Source: Haliclystus octoradiatus
Lineage: Eukaryota > Cnidaria > Staurozoa > Stauromedusae > Haliclystidae
Assembly (NCBI GenBank): GCA_916610825.1
Contig: OU744451.1
Span: 1,054,001 to 1,118,000, forward strand
Length of the DNA: 64,000 nt
Direction of reading: 5' to 3'
In this document: positions 52,801 to 56,800 of the stretch, piece by piece
Layout: each line of letters begins with the position of its first letter
Numbering within the stretch: position 1 is the first letter of the stretch
Translations under genes and position numbers: made by a program
The notes under the pieces: generated by a model
Database searches by the model: none
Told to the model about the DNA's origin: nothing
Seen by the model: only the letters and a program-made list of their open reading frames with translations

Positions 52801-53082
52801 TGGTCAGCTAGTATAGACAAAGCAACTCTATCGTTACTACCCATGCCTTTATCAAAGTCAACACCTTATCAACTATCTGCAATTCACATCAAATTAGTGC
52901 CAAATGCACGCAAGAGTCAATCGAAGAAATCTGAGAAGCCATGTGAATATTTCAATTGTCCATGTTATCATTCACCTCTGAGAAAGGGTGATCCATTGTT
53001 TTATATACGATTGCCTTATAAGGATATTAGCTATAGTAAACTAAATGCAAGATCCATTAGTTGTTCATTGACTGATATGTAG
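615..53082 (+). CDS. Dynein heavy chain-like pseudo-motor, DNHD1-like (5' partial; 59 exons)
   Basis: Large multi-exon gene whose first exons lie upstream of the window. I chained 59 exons by AG acceptor, GT donor and codon phase, giving about 8.05 kb (about 2,685 residues) and ending at a TAG at 53080-53082. The translated order follows a dynein motor: pre-AAA1 linker, AAA1 to AAA4, stalk coiled coil, AAA5, AAA6, C-terminal domain. Recognisable dynein landmarks include DDIHLPSA (AAA3 Walker B region), LFRESVLHL (entry to AAA4), [12 protein letters not shown] (AAA5/6), [30 protein letters not shown] and [11 protein letters not shown]. The AAA1 nucleotide site is degenerate and the stalk lacks room for a microtubule-binding domain, so motor activity is unlikely. 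The family call DNHD1 is an inference from this divergence. A divergent axonemal heavy chain is the alternative. The junction near 46316 is unresolved. Detailed exon coordinates are in the domain entries. Confidence 0.85.
876..1054. repeat. Foldback MITE family 1
   Basis: CCCTGCGAAAAACAGTTAAG start, several GTTCATGAAC units in both halves and a GGGCCATTTAACG arm mirroring the left AAATGGCCCC. The right terminus is diverged. Confidence 0.7.
1826..2228. repeat. Cluster of decayed foldback family 1 copies
   Basis: Two to three degenerate copies, including a variant with ends AAACTCCATGAGTTCATGAA. Breakpoints are unclear. Confidence 0.55.
2318..2428. repeat. Foldback MITE family 1
   Basis: CCCTGCGAAAACAATTTAGG start and a right end GAACTGTTGAACAGGGG. 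Compact copy. Confidence 0.75.
2554..8168 (+). CDS. Dynein-like gene: AAA1 module with degenerate nucleotide site (6 exons)
   Basis: Exons 2554-2681, 3300-3368, 3672-3770, 4877-4957, 6207-6427 and 8035-8168, all phase-consistent. The segment [12 protein letters not shown] aligns with the AAA1 entry motif YGYEYLGNSPRLVITP. The P-loop position reads GPFLSGKAT, where canonical dynein has GPAGTGKTET, so the Thr that coordinates Mg2+ is Ala. The Walker B position reads [12 protein letters not shown], where dyneins have WxCFDEFNRI, so both the Asp and the catalytic Glu are gone. The usual ITMNPGYAGRxELP segment is also missing or replaced. AAA1 hydrolysis drives motility in dyneins, so this module is predicted to be catalytically dead. 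Confidence 0.8.
2793..2975. repeat. Foldback MITE family 2 (CACCAAAACCATG family)
   Basis: Left end ACACCAAAATGATGAAAATA, right end ATGGTTTTGGTGTC. Interior with ATCTACGATGTTAAAATGTG. Imperfect foldback. Confidence 0.65.
3549..3633. repeat. Foldback MITE family 1, variant B
   Basis: TCCATGAGTTCATGAACAGT and right end ATGGACTTTTTCACAGG; variant in which CTCATGGA replaces CTCCTGAACTG near the ends. Confidence 0.55.
3884..4092. repeat. Foldback MITE family 2, clean copy
   Basis: GCACCAAAACCATGATAGTA start and CCATGGGTTTGGTGTCAG end. Internal ATCCATATTCACAATATTAA block typical of the family. Confidence 0.75.
4463..4818 (-). mobile_element. LINE 3' end (CR1/L2-like), short remnant
   Basis: On the minus strand 4818-4670 encodes [20 protein letters not shown] and [14 protein letters not shown] before a stop, the extreme C-terminus of LINE ORF2. 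It is followed by the 3' non-coding part with an AGCGCTT/AAGCGCT hairpin (about 4513-4541) and the (ATT)n tail at 4463-4499. Same 3' architecture as the LINE at 14205. Confidence 0.75.
5580..5760. repeat. Foldback MITE family 2
   Basis: AACATCCATATTCACAATAT-type block at about 5676-5695 and right end ATTCATGGTTTTTGAGTCAG; left end diverged. Confidence 0.6.
5862..6121. repeat. Foldback MITE family 1, compound copy
   Basis: Starts CCCTTGCGAAAAACAGTTCA, with an internal right end TTTTCGCAGGGG near 6025 and a second right end TTTATTGCAGGG. Looks like a copy with a duplicated right half. Confidence 0.7.
7504..7803. repeat. 60-bp minisatellite, five copies
   Basis: Five nearly identical 60-bp units (GTTGATATTAGCTATCACAA...). 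The only difference seen is in the first unit (tatc for agctatc region). A partial unit follows before SINE-B. The long ORFs across it on both strands are products of the repeat length being divisible by 3. Confidence 0.9.
7815..7967 (-). mobile_element. tRNA-derived SINE-B
   Basis: Minus strand reads TAGTGGCTTGGGCGTTGGAC (A box) and CGGGTTCAATCCCTGG (B box), then a short body and an A-rich tail (poly-T on the plus strand at 7822-7838). Distinct head from SINE-A. Inserted at the edge of the 60-bp minisatellite. Confidence 0.6.
8323..8522. repeat. Foldback MITE family 2, opposite orientation
   Basis: GACATCAAAACCAAAAAAAA start and CCATGGTTTTGGTGTTGG end; internal TTTTAATGTTGTGAATTATG is the complement of the central block. 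Confidence 0.65.
8530..8780. repeat. CTACTGAAAA-motif repeat block
   Basis: Short motif CTACTGAAAA or TACTGAAAA occurs many times and appears inverted (TTTTCAGTAG) at the right end, so the block may be another foldback element. Confidence 0.45.
8843..9204 (+). mobile_element. Solo LTR with 5-bp target duplication
   Basis: 362-bp sequence bounded by TGTAGT and ACTACA and flanked by a perfect 5-bp repeat GCTTT (8838-8842 and 9205-9209). Inside are two tandem copies of a block with CTATATAAGG and GATTGGTTAGC (TATA-like and inverted CCAAT-like), then AATAAA near 9121, the order expected of U3-R-U5 on the plus strand. No internal retrotransposon sequence is left. Confidence 0.7.
9515..9597. repeat. 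Foldback MITE family 1, left half only
   Basis: CCCTGCGAAAACAGCTCAGG to GTTCATGAACGG with no matching right end; the next exon starts at 9661. Confidence 0.6.
9661..16988 (+). CDS. Dynein-like gene: AAA2 module with intact P-loop (10 exons)
   Basis: Exons 9661-9770, 10438-10636, 11149-11489, 12253-12360, 12902-12985, 13339-13403, 13767-13839, 15627-15766, 16138-16218 and 16922-16988. The P-loop is [13 protein letters not shown], the only full GxxxxGK[ST] in the protein. The downstream segment [14 protein letters not shown] matches the dynein AAA2 segment FDPxxxEWTDGxL. [16 protein letters not shown] occupies the Walker B region (canonical WIVFDGPVDAxWIENxN), keeping an Asp but not the usual surroundings. 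[12 protein letters not shown] replaces ASPATVSRCGMI. In dyneins AAA2 binds nucleotide without hydrolysing it, so this site may stay structural. Confidence 0.8.
10785..10935. repeat. Foldback MITE family 1, degenerate
   Basis: Array of TTCATGAAC and GGTCATGAACAG units ending in a TTTTTTTCGCAG-like terminus. Confidence 0.5.
10995..11075. repeat. Foldback MITE family 2, one arm
   Basis: TTTCACTTTTTGACATTTTC to TTTTGGTGTTGGTG; only one side. Confidence 0.5.
12519..12660. repeat. Foldback MITE family 1, variant B, degenerate
   Basis: AAGTTCATGAACTATTCATG, TTTCACATTCATGAACCAGT. No intact ends. Confidence 0.5.
13069..13241. repeat. Foldback MITE family 1
   Basis: CCCATGCAAAAAACAATTAA start and CCTGAACTTTTTTCGCAGGG end. 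The right arm has three uninterrupted 11-bp GTTCATGAACT units. Confidence 0.75.
13443..13611. mobile_element. Pogo/Tigger-type MITE
   Basis: 169-bp element with ends CAGTCGAACTTGCTTAATAT and, from the other side, CAGTTGAACTCGGTTAATAT. TA on both sides (13441-13442, 13612-13613). The CAGTxGAAC start and TA target are typical of pogo/Tigger non-autonomous elements. Confidence 0.75.
13630..13690. repeat. Foldback MITE family 2, one arm
   Basis: ACATTTTCATTGCATTTTCA to TTTTGGTGTTGG. Confidence 0.45.
14012..15426. mobile_element. hAT-like TIR element with a LINE fragment inside
   Basis: About 100-bp terminal inverted repeats: the left end starts TAGCCTGCGTTACAGACTGC, the right end is its complement with a few changes (TAGTCTGCGTTAAAGACAGC read inward). 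A 9-bp direct repeat TTTATCAAC flanks it (14003-14011 and 15427-15435). A LINE fragment occupies about 14205-15290. The 8-9 bp duplication and TAG start suggest a hAT-like or MULE-like origin. No transposase is present. Confidence 0.7.
14205..15290 (-). pseudogene. CR1/L2-like LINE: reverse transcriptase C-terminal half, broken
   Basis: Minus-strand frames read [20 protein letters not shown] and [10 protein letters not shown] (catalytic YADD box), then [20 protein letters not shown], then [20 protein letters not shown] and [14 protein letters not shown], the normal order of an RT palm, thumb and C-terminal region. Stops and frame changes separate these pieces. The 3' end has a GCGCCACT/AGTGGCGC hairpin followed by an ATT-rich tail at 14205-14270. 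The 5' part is missing. Confidence 0.8.
15436..15545. repeat. Foldback MITE family 1, variant B
   Basis: GTTCATGAACTCTCAGGAAC and end CATGGATTTTTTCCACCG. It abuts the right end of the hAT-like element. Confidence 0.5.
16268..16380. repeat. Foldback MITE family 1, partial
   Basis: CCCCTGAGAAAAACAGTTAA start; right half diverged (AGTTTAGGAGTTCATGAACT). Confidence 0.55.
17155..17290 (+). mobile_element. tRNA-derived SINE-B-like copy
   Basis: AGTGTAGTGATTGGACTCGG and TTAGGTTCAATCCCTGGC form A-box and B-box-like elements in the same spacing as 7815-7967, with a related body (CAACAAGGACATATGGCC). Confidence 0.45.
18005..25357 (+). CDS. Dynein-like gene: AAA3 module (8 exons)
   Basis: Exons 18005-18122, 19437-19526, 20277-20374, 21553-21669, 21970-22044, 23052-23204, 24931-25080 and 25295-25357. 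The P-loop position reads [11 protein letters not shown], with Arg in place of the Walker A Lys. The Walker B region [19 protein letters not shown] keeps the DD pair and the trailing LxxP of dynein AAA3 (DDxNMP). The following [13 protein letters not shown] matches the LLRQxxDxxGWYD helix. [18 protein letters not shown] matches the KSHYxFNLRDLSRVxQG segment, and the last exons match the helical region before AAA4. Confidence 0.8.
18576..18782. repeat. Foldback MITE family 2
   Basis: ACACCAAAACCATGAAAATT start and CCATGGGTTTTTGGTATT end, with the CATAATCACAATATTAAAAT core. Confidence 0.7.
18879..19160. repeat. Foldback MITE family 1, longest clean copy
   Basis: 282 bp with perfect CCCCTGTGAAAA / TTTTCACAGGGG ends. 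At least a dozen near-perfect GTTCATGAAC palindromes, many in head-to-tail 11-bp runs. AA on both sides could be a 2-bp target duplication. Confidence 0.85.
19711..19867. repeat. (ATGT)n microsatellite
   Basis: About 157 bases of tetranucleotide repeat with one interruption near the start. Just upstream, TAGACAGAGAATCA / TGATTCTCTGTCTA (19643-19698) forms an inverted repeat. Confidence 0.95.
20850..21246. repeat. Foldback MITE family 1 halves split by about 250 bp
   Basis: Left half 20850-20939 starts CCCCTGTGAAAACAGTTCAG. A right-type half at 21190-21246 ends TATTTTTCACAGAGG. The sequence between (20940-21189) is unrelated AT-rich DNA. Confidence 0.5.
22245..22428. repeat. Foldback MITE family 2
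   Basis: CACCAACACCATGAAAATAC start and TTCATGGTTTTAATGTCAG end, with the core CATATTCACGATATTAAAAT. Confidence 0.7.
22688..22775 (-). mobile_element. tRNA-like SINE head, weak
   Basis: On the minus strand GGGTGTTGCCATTGTGGCTA and CCAGTTCGAATCC are arranged like degenerate A and B boxes. No body or tail was identified. Confidence 0.3.
23275..23375. repeat. Foldback MITE family 1
   Basis: GAAAAAACAGTCTGGGAGTT to CTGAACTATTTTTCGCAGGG. The left end has lost its first bases. Confidence 0.65.
23504..23617. repeat. Foldback MITE family 1
   Basis: CCCCTGCGAAAACAGTTCAG start, GAACTGTTTTTCACTGGGG end. Complete copy. Confidence 0.8.
25411..25487. repeat. Foldback MITE family 1, shrunken
   Basis: CCCCTGCGAAAGAAATTTTT to GATCTGTTGTCACTGGGG. 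Most internal palindromes are lost. Confidence 0.55.
25556..25692 (+). mobile_element. SINE-A 3' fragment
   Basis: Matches the 3' part of SINE-A (AAATTGATCTGCGATGTC to the tail TCAATTACTTTA). It ends exactly where the candidate LTR 25693-26054 begins, so the LTR element probably inserted in the SINE tail. Confidence 0.55.
25693..26054 (-). mobile_element. Candidate LTR (minus strand), perhaps with a stub of internal sequence
   Basis: 362-bp C-rich, G-poor block (plus strand) unlike its neighbours. Read on the minus strand it starts TGTAGGAT and ends ATCTTACA, and has AATAAA about 85 bases before the end. The adjacent minus-strand CCCGGTGGAAG before TGTAGG could be a polypurine tract. No clear target duplication was found. 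It lies at the 3' tail of a SINE fragment. Confidence 0.45.
26421..29081 (+). CDS. Dynein-like gene: AAA4 module with lost P-loop (5 exons)
   Basis: Exons 26421-26575, 27629-27827, 28032-28106, 28379-28497 and 28944-29081. [15 protein letters not shown] matches the conserved dynein segment LFxEAxxHIxRIxR that precedes the AAA4 P-loop. The P-loop itself is [13 protein letters not shown], where dyneins have LLVGVGGSGRQSL, so the glycine-rich loop is lost. [19 protein letters not shown] fits the Walker B helix region before the LExINxxL motif. The module leads directly into the stalk exons. Confidence 0.75.
27040..27233. repeat. Foldback MITE family 1, variant B next to a standard copy
   Basis: Variant B 27040-27121 (TCCTGTGAAAAAATCCATGA) directly followed by a standard copy 27122-27233 (CCCCTACGAAAACAGTTCAG to CTGTTTTTGCAGGG). 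Confidence 0.7.
28651..28812. repeat. Foldback MITE family 1
   Basis: CCCCTACCAAAAACAGTTCA start and TTTTTTCTCAGGGG end. The interior is diverged. Confidence 0.6.
29171..32590 (+). CDS. Dynein-like gene: shortened coiled-coil stalk without a microtubule-binding domain (4 exons)
   Basis: Exons 29171-29434, 30094-30298, 31949-32097 and 32462-32590. A charged helical segment ([18 protein letters not shown], then [20 protein letters not shown] and onward) corresponds to the outgoing stalk helix. The return helix runs [20 protein letters not shown] and onward to [20 protein letters not shown], then straight into AAA5 ([16 protein letters not shown] matches the segment following stalk helix 2). 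Only about 165 residues separate the ends, whereas usual chains need about 340 including the globular tip. The turn is a short acidic linker around [14 protein letters not shown]. The microtubule-binding domain appears to be absent. Confidence 0.75.
30384..30535. repeat. Foldback MITE family 1, lacks right end
   Basis: CCCTTGTGAAAACAGTTTAG start, two arms with GGCCCC and GGCCATTTAACG, stops near 30535. Confidence 0.6.
30830..31140. repeat. Extended degenerate GTTCATGAAC-type array
   Basis: About 300 bp of diverged GTTTATGAACT, TTCATGGACT and GTTCATGAAC units with internal duplications, starting near TTCCTGCAAAAACATTATTG. Confidence 0.55.
31229..31643 (-). mobile_element. tRNA-derived SINE-A, full-length copy
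   Basis: Flanked by a perfect 12-bp duplication AATAAAGAACAT (31217-31228 and 31644-31655). On the minus strand the head reads TTAGCTCAGTTGGCAGAG (A box) and TGGTTCAAATCCC (B box), so it is pol III driven. The body contains an 11-bp hairpin CCACTCCTCTA/TAGAGGAGTGG near 31274-31299. The 3' end is ATTACTTTACTT. The 5' flank inside the duplication has three to four GTTCGTTATT decamers. Nearly identical to 38270-38620. Confidence 0.8.
32105..32311. repeat. Foldback MITE family 1
   Basis: CCCCTGTGAAAAACAGTTCA start and CTGAACTGTTTTTCGCA end. The terminal GGGG is lost. Confidence 0.7.
32968..33129. mobile_element. Pogo/Tigger-type MITE, second family
   Basis: 162-bp element with ends CAGTTTAACCCGAGTAAGTG and, inward from the right, CAGTGTAACCCGCTTAAGTG. 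Flanked by TA (32966-32967, 33130-33131). Confidence 0.75.
33710..37602 (+). CDS. Dynein-like gene: AAA5 module (6 exons)
   Basis: Exons 33710-33818, 34632-34802, 35853-35990, 36475-36503 (29 nt, the shortest), 37202-37376 and 37460-37602. [19 protein letters not shown] corresponds to the dynein segment around GLPxDxxSxENG. [20 protein letters not shown] matches RWPLMIDPQxQAxxWIK. ELFQMDEDF to [13 protein letters not shown] matches the dynein stretch before FRLYxTT, which here reads [37 protein letters not shown] fits the LEDxILxxL helix. Exon phases close without a frame conflict. Confidence 0.8.
33937..34294 (+). mobile_element. tRNA-derived SINE-A, older copy
   Basis: Plus-strand copy with head GGGGAGCTAGCGCAGATGGC and the shared body (CGGTGCATTGTTGCACATTG). 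It is flanked by ATGCTAGCT at 33928-33936 and 34295-34303. It is more diverged than the two minus-strand copies and its hairpin has decayed. Confidence 0.75.
35352..35515. repeat. Foldback MITE family 1
   Basis: CCCATGTAAAAAACCATTCA start and CATGAACTTTTTTCACAGGG end; mixes standard and variant B termini. Confidence 0.6.
35755..35850. repeat. Short imperfect tandem repeat in an intron
   Basis: AACGTCTTTTGAACATTTGC, AACGTCTTTGGACATCTGCT and GACGTCTTTTTGCATCTG form an imperfect tandem series directly before the acceptor at 35851-35852. Confidence 0.45.
36018..36182. repeat. Foldback MITE family 2
   Basis: ACATCAAAACCAAGAAAATG start and TTGGTTTTTGTGTCAGTAG end. It starts about 30 bases after the exon end at 35990. 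Confidence 0.6.
36636..37015. repeat. Cluster of foldback family 1 copies, with a minimal hairpin copy
   Basis: One copy about 36636-36747. A 49-bp copy at 36762-36810 consists only of the two terminal repeats (CCCCTGCGAAAAACAGTTCA and GAACTATTTTTTGCAGGGG). Degenerate sequence follows to about 37015. Confidence 0.6.
37386..37445. repeat. Foldback MITE family 2, minimal
   Basis: ACATCAAAATCATGAAAAAA and a short return arm, filling most of the 83-bp intron 37377-37459. Confidence 0.4.
37829..37903. repeat. Foldback MITE family 1, short
   Basis: CCCTGCAAAAATAGTTCAGG start and GAGCTGTTTTTTCGCAAGGG end. Confidence 0.6.
38270..38620 (-). mobile_element. tRNA-derived SINE-A, 5'-truncated recent copy
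   Basis: Flanked by a perfect 12-bp duplication AAGATATTATAA (38258-38269 and 38621-38632). Truncated inside the A box (starts TGGCAGAGCAACC on the minus strand). It has the same body, hairpin and 3' end as 31229-31643 with only scattered differences, implying recent activity. Confidence 0.8.
39009..39157. repeat. Foldback MITE family 2
   Basis: CACCATTAAAATGTTAAAAA start and CATGGTTTCGGTATCAGTAG end with the central CACGATATTAAAATGG. Confidence 0.65.
39287..46615 (+). CDS. Dynein-like gene: AAA5/AAA6 module (9 exons, one uncertain junction)
   Basis: Exons 39287-39472, 40454-40565, 41439-41600, 41864-42000, 42854-42952, 43848-43983, 44469-44552, 46170 to about 46316, and 46421-46615. [16 protein letters not shown] and [16 protein letters not shown] match the segment where dyneins read YxPVAxRASxLYF and YQxSLxx[21 protein letters not shown] matches the LLxIRCLRPDR motif. 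[20 protein letters not shown] matches the segment LxFALCFFHAxxxERRKFG. The donor after exon 46170 is not canonical in the required phase 0: candidates are a GC donor after 46316 or a weak GT after 46289. All other junctions are GT-AG. Confidence 0.75.
40588..40680. repeat. Foldback MITE family 1, strongly decayed
   Basis: CTCCTGTAAAAATAGGTCAT and TTCATGAACGGCTC remain. Weak assignment. Confidence 0.35.
40935..41033 (+). mobile_element. SINE-A 3' fragment, decayed
   Basis: GAAAAGAGCCACTATGCTAG to GCGATACCGTCTCAATTAAT resembles the last 100 bases of SINE-A. Confidence 0.45.
41112..41372. repeat. Dispersed repeat family 3
   Basis: ATACCCGGAGGGGGGTAACT at the left and ATAATCCCCGGGAGAA at the right. 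The internal CATTGCGCTTCAACGGGG and CAAATGGAACTTTCGCAGAA recur at 60799-60870. Confidence 0.5.
41687..41760. mobile_element. Pogo/Tigger-like single end
   Basis: TACAGTCAAACCTGTTATAA followed by AATACAGCGGCCACCTGTC looks like one terminus of a pogo/Tigger element; the other end was not found. Confidence 0.4.
43075..43392. repeat. Dispersed repeat family 3, second type
   Basis: CATGGGGGGGGGTAACTCAA at the left and TTGAATCTTCCCCCGGGAAA at the right, with several ATACCTCAAATA-type units between. Confidence 0.5.
45334..45692. repeat. 31-bp minisatellite split by an insertion
   Basis: Units of GATATGGATTCTGATAGGTG... at 45334-45443 and again at about 45621-45692, separated by about 175 bases of unrelated sequence. 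Confidence 0.65.
45725..46072 (+). mobile_element. tRNA-derived SINE-A, older copy
   Basis: Head GGATTAACTCAGATGGCAGAG, body GTGCATCGTTGCACATTGAC, hairpin region and end CAATTACTTTTACTT. Same family as the three copies above; target duplication not clear. It lies next to a broken minisatellite. Confidence 0.7.
46965..53082 (+). CDS. Dynein-like gene: C-terminal dynein domain and stop (9 exons)
   Basis: Exons 46965-47096, 47377-47488, 48079-48212, 48788-49057, 49279-49395, 49960-50166, 50453-50527, 52100-52186 and 52753-53082 (TAG). [19 protein letters not shown] matches the dynein motif IPWxxLRYLxGEIxYGGRV. The acceptor at 48078 (polypyrimidine, then ttcag) was chosen over an earlier AG because only it gives [11 protein letters not shown] and an open frame. 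[13 protein letters not shown] matches FWLSGFFFPQGFL, and [17 protein letters not shown] matches PxDGVYIxGLFLEGA. [12 protein letters not shown] matches the CPVYKTxxRxG motif. The final ALL-type tail of canonical chains is replaced by a short divergent end. Confidence 0.85.
47697..47812. repeat. Foldback MITE family 1, last copy in the window
   Basis: CCCCTTCGAAAGCAATTCAG start and ACTGTTGTTTGCAGGGG end. AA flanks both sides. Confidence 0.7.
49190..49252 (+). mobile_element. SINE-A head fragment
   Basis: ATTAACTCAAATGGCAGAGT with the following CCAAACTCCAGAT resembles the tRNA-like head of SINE-A. It lies just upstream of the exon at 49279. Confidence 0.35.
51387..51543. mobile_element. Short TIR element (MITE)
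   Basis: About 157 bp with 30-bp inverted ends: left CTCAGTGTTGAGTGTCGGAC, right (inward) CTGAGTGTTGAGGGTCGCAC, both continuing TTAGCTCTTT. Non-coding. The superfamily is not clear. Confidence 0.6.
51560..51745 (+). repeat. Penelope-type terminal segment with hammerhead-like core
   Basis: Contains CTGAAGA (51694-51700), a GCAAT/ATTGC stem, then GAAA (51718-51721). This arrangement matches a hammerhead CUGANGA / stem II / GAAA core and the segment in Penelope-like element ends. Related, decayed sequence lies beside the Penelope-like ORF at about 61244-61280. Confidence 0.35.
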
Positions 53083-53091
53083 AAAACTATA

Positions 53092-53097
53092 AATAAA
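53092..53097 (+). terminator. Poly(A) signal of the dynein-like gene
   Basis: AATAAA lies 10 bases after the TAG stop at 53082, which implies a very short 3' UTR. No stronger signal was seen before the convergent neighbour gene. Confidence 0.6.
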
Positions 53098-53813
53098 GAT
53101 ATATACAGAAAGAGAGATATACCTATAATTAGATAGATACAGCGTATATAGTCGCTTTTTTGAAGCCATTGTGTGCTGATTTTCAAGTACATGTTTATAT
53201 ATATAGGAATAGTACTTATATGCATTTATGAATAGAAAGAAAGAAAATATGTTTACAAATGTATTGATTTGGAAGACATGTTGCTTTTTTATACCAGTAT
53301 GTTTTCCTTGATTGTTCTACAGAAGCTAATGACATTAAAATCATAGAATATTCTGAAGATATTTTAATTGTTGTGAACGGATAACGTCTTCATTTACCTT
53401 TATCGTATGGGCATTGCAGTATCGTGCGACTTCTAAAACATTTCCATATACAAAATTGCATATTGACAACTGGCACATTTCACTGTTCAGTGTTTTCCCA
53501 TATCTCTGAGACACAAGCCTGGGTGAACTAAGAACTATGGTTATGTCTGCTTCCTGGAATCATCTCGCTGACATGCTAATTAAATCAAGAAACCAAGTAT
53601 GTAATCCTGCTTTCATTTGTAATCAATTTTGGGTTCGACTACAAGCATATAAAAGGCGCATATTCATAGGATTCTAGGACACAAGTCAATTGTATCTATA
53701 TTTATAAGCTGACATTGGATGCGCTTACACTATTGCGTTTACATTGAACTAGAATTATACGGTTCGGGAAAAGAGAGTAAGCTAAATGCAGAACTCCACT
53801 TTATATCTGACAT
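53098..53813. other. Intergenic region between two convergent genes
   Basis: About 700 AT-rich bases between the poly(A) signal of the dynein-like gene and the stop of the minus-strand gene. No further ORF, repeat family or RNA gene was recognised. Confidence 0.5.
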
Positions 53814-56800
53814 TTATATCATGGCATAAGCAACAAAGAGAACTATAGTTATAAATAGATTTTTACTTTCTTGGCTTTTCATTGCAGAGGAAGTGCCAAG
53901 TAATCCGCTCGAAATAGCTGTGACATCACTTCCGCCTTGTGCCTTTGTGCAGAACGGATTGGATTTTCTTGAGATGATCTTGTTGAGAACTTGAATGGTA
54001 AAATCAATTTGTGGTTGAAAACAGGATTGTTTCATAGCTTCAATTGCGCATGCGTTTCCTTCATCAAGTTGACTGTGATAAAGAAGAATCACAAATTATA
54101 ACATTAAGCAGATTGTAGGATAGTATTTGTAAAACGCAGTGAGTTAGTCAGTGCCGGATTAACCCGTAGACAGCCGCCCGAGTGAAAAGACTAACAAAAT
54201 TGAAGAAACAGTGTTTCTTATAAAATATTAAAATCGTTCAAATAAATAAAAGTTTAATAAAGTTTATTTATAACAATACTGACTGACATAAAAAGTAAGT
54301 TGACTTTTTTACGGGAAGAGACGATGCATGCAGTTAACTAATAACTTCCACATATTCTATTCCCGATTCTATTACAGTATTACTGTATTAATAATTATTT
54401 TATTAACTTCACGATAAGATAATCATTTATATATCGAGGAGTGTGATTGTATATATATTGTTGCTTACATAAACAGTAAGCAAATAGTAAAATAGTCAAA
54501 TTTTCCCAAAATTCTTGGGGCCCTTTTTAATCCATCGCCCCTAATGATATTAACCCGGCAATTCAGTTAGATTTACGATGTTCTTAAAGTTGAGCTAAAT
54601 CACGATCGTAAATTATCGATTTGAAAGTGTGATGTCTTGTTCCAGCACAAATGACACGATAAGTTCAATGTTGCATATAAACTGTAACTAGGAAATCTAC
54701 GAGGAGACATTTCAGGCCCTGGGATTATACTGAAAGATATCGGATTAGAAATGATCGGATTCAGGGATACTATTCTAAATCTGTTATCCTACAAATGCTT
54801 GCCGTCCAGTCACCCACCTGCAGAGAATAGGATCTCCTGGCACTTGGCCAAAGTATTGATGGAATGTCTTGAAACAATTTTCGTATTGTTGCTTGAACCA
54901 AGGCTGACACATTGCTTCTAATCTAGGTGTAATATCTTTTCTTACGCCACCAAAATCACATAGCACCTATACAATGATAGAGCAACTTAAAACTAAAGCA
55001 AGCGAATATTTGCTTTGCTATGTAACAATGAAGAATGTGGTATTTTTTGGGCAATAACGCACTAGTCTGCTCGCATACTCACTGTCAAAATGTAAACTTG
55101 GTGGAACAGTAAAGTCTGCCAAACTCGATTCATACTGCAGTGGACAAACTCGAACTGCAACGATTTTATAATTAGGCGTGTTACTTATTTTGTCCAACGA
55201 AGCAAATATAGAATAAATTTATAATCATAAATGAAATTGTGAGGACAAGTCAACTAGTAACTACACCAATAATCGCCATATATAGCCGTTAAATAATGTA
55301 ATGTAAATATAATGTTTGTTGTTTATCAAAGGAATTTTCTTTCTCCTGTATGAAACATTTACATCAATCCATCCCTATGTGAATCAGAGATTTGAGTACA
55401 AATAATTGATGCAATTATGACAGTTAATGGCTCTAGCATGTCTTGGAAATCATGATAATTCTTATTTCTTGGTATTCAAGTTTATCACAAATGCTTCAAA
55501 CGATTTCGAAAACCATGAAATTTGCTTAAAATAACAAAGAGGGGATTTATTGCAGTCTAGATTATCGAGTCTCTCTTTGAAATGCCCTCCACTGATTCGT
55601 CGCCAAAAAGTATTAGCGTCGAATCACAGCCTTTGTAAGACAATACCTTTTACACCTCTCCACACCCCAGCTGAATCAGCAGAAGCAAGGTTTTTTCTTC
55701 GAATTGGCAGACTTTTCTGTTCTACAAAGTTTGCATTTTGACTGTGAGTCTGCGAAAAGGCTAGAACGGCACTGATCAATAAATTATTTAGAAATTTAAG
55801 ATAGCCTCGTTTTAGTCCTGACCTCATTTTATGTAATCTCACACAATGTAGCAATAATTGACCCTTTGTAATAAGGTAATAATTTAATATAAACATATAG
55901 ATTTGATTTCGCTATGCCAAGTTATGCGCCTATACAGTTTCAGCAAACTCCTCAATAGAAATACGAAGACAGTAATAATAATAAAAGAAATGTATCATGT
56001 ATTTCTCATTTACTAAAAACAGTCATACCTTCCGTCTTTCTTCTGTGTCATCAATTTTTCTCAAGGATCGTTTCAATATTTCAAGCTTTGTTCCTCTCAA
56101 AAATCCTTTCAGACAAAATCCTTGTACCGAACCAATGCATTTGTAATACTCATCCATCTGAGTCCTTGAAATAATTAAAAAAGGATTTATTCAAAACCAG
56201 AAAAAGAACTTGAAGTTACATGCAAATATTATTGTTCATATTACAGTGTATATGTGACCTTAACTGACATTTACAAAACTCCCAAAAAATACTAAAACAA
56301 ATACAAAATTCCTAGAAATGCCCAGGGTTGCAAAATTGTCAGTACGTACGTATGAGGGTTGATCCAAAAGCATACAGCTGCGTACAGGGAGGAGGGGATG
56401 TCCAATATTGAAACATTTACTGAGTATACGTACTAATATGGATGGCCCCCAACCCGTTGTATATATTTACCTGCAAGTGCCTGCTGTGTTATATCGATAT
56501 GGTTTATACAGTATGTGTTTGCATGCGAATTCACTGACAACAGCGAGCTCAAATTCACAGCTTCCAAATGAATCCATGTCATTGTAAACATCGATCTCTC
56601 TTCTGTTACGTTCAGGCATTATGGCATCACCCAAAGTTATATCTTTTGCATGTGACCCAGTTGGTATATCCAAATACACCATCCCTGGAATTCAGTGGTG
56701 GAGATACACATTAAAATATCGTTTAAAAAATCAATTGAGTATTAACGGCCGTAGCTGCATGCTTCTGTCTGGAGAGCTTTAGGAATTTTTCTCGACGAAA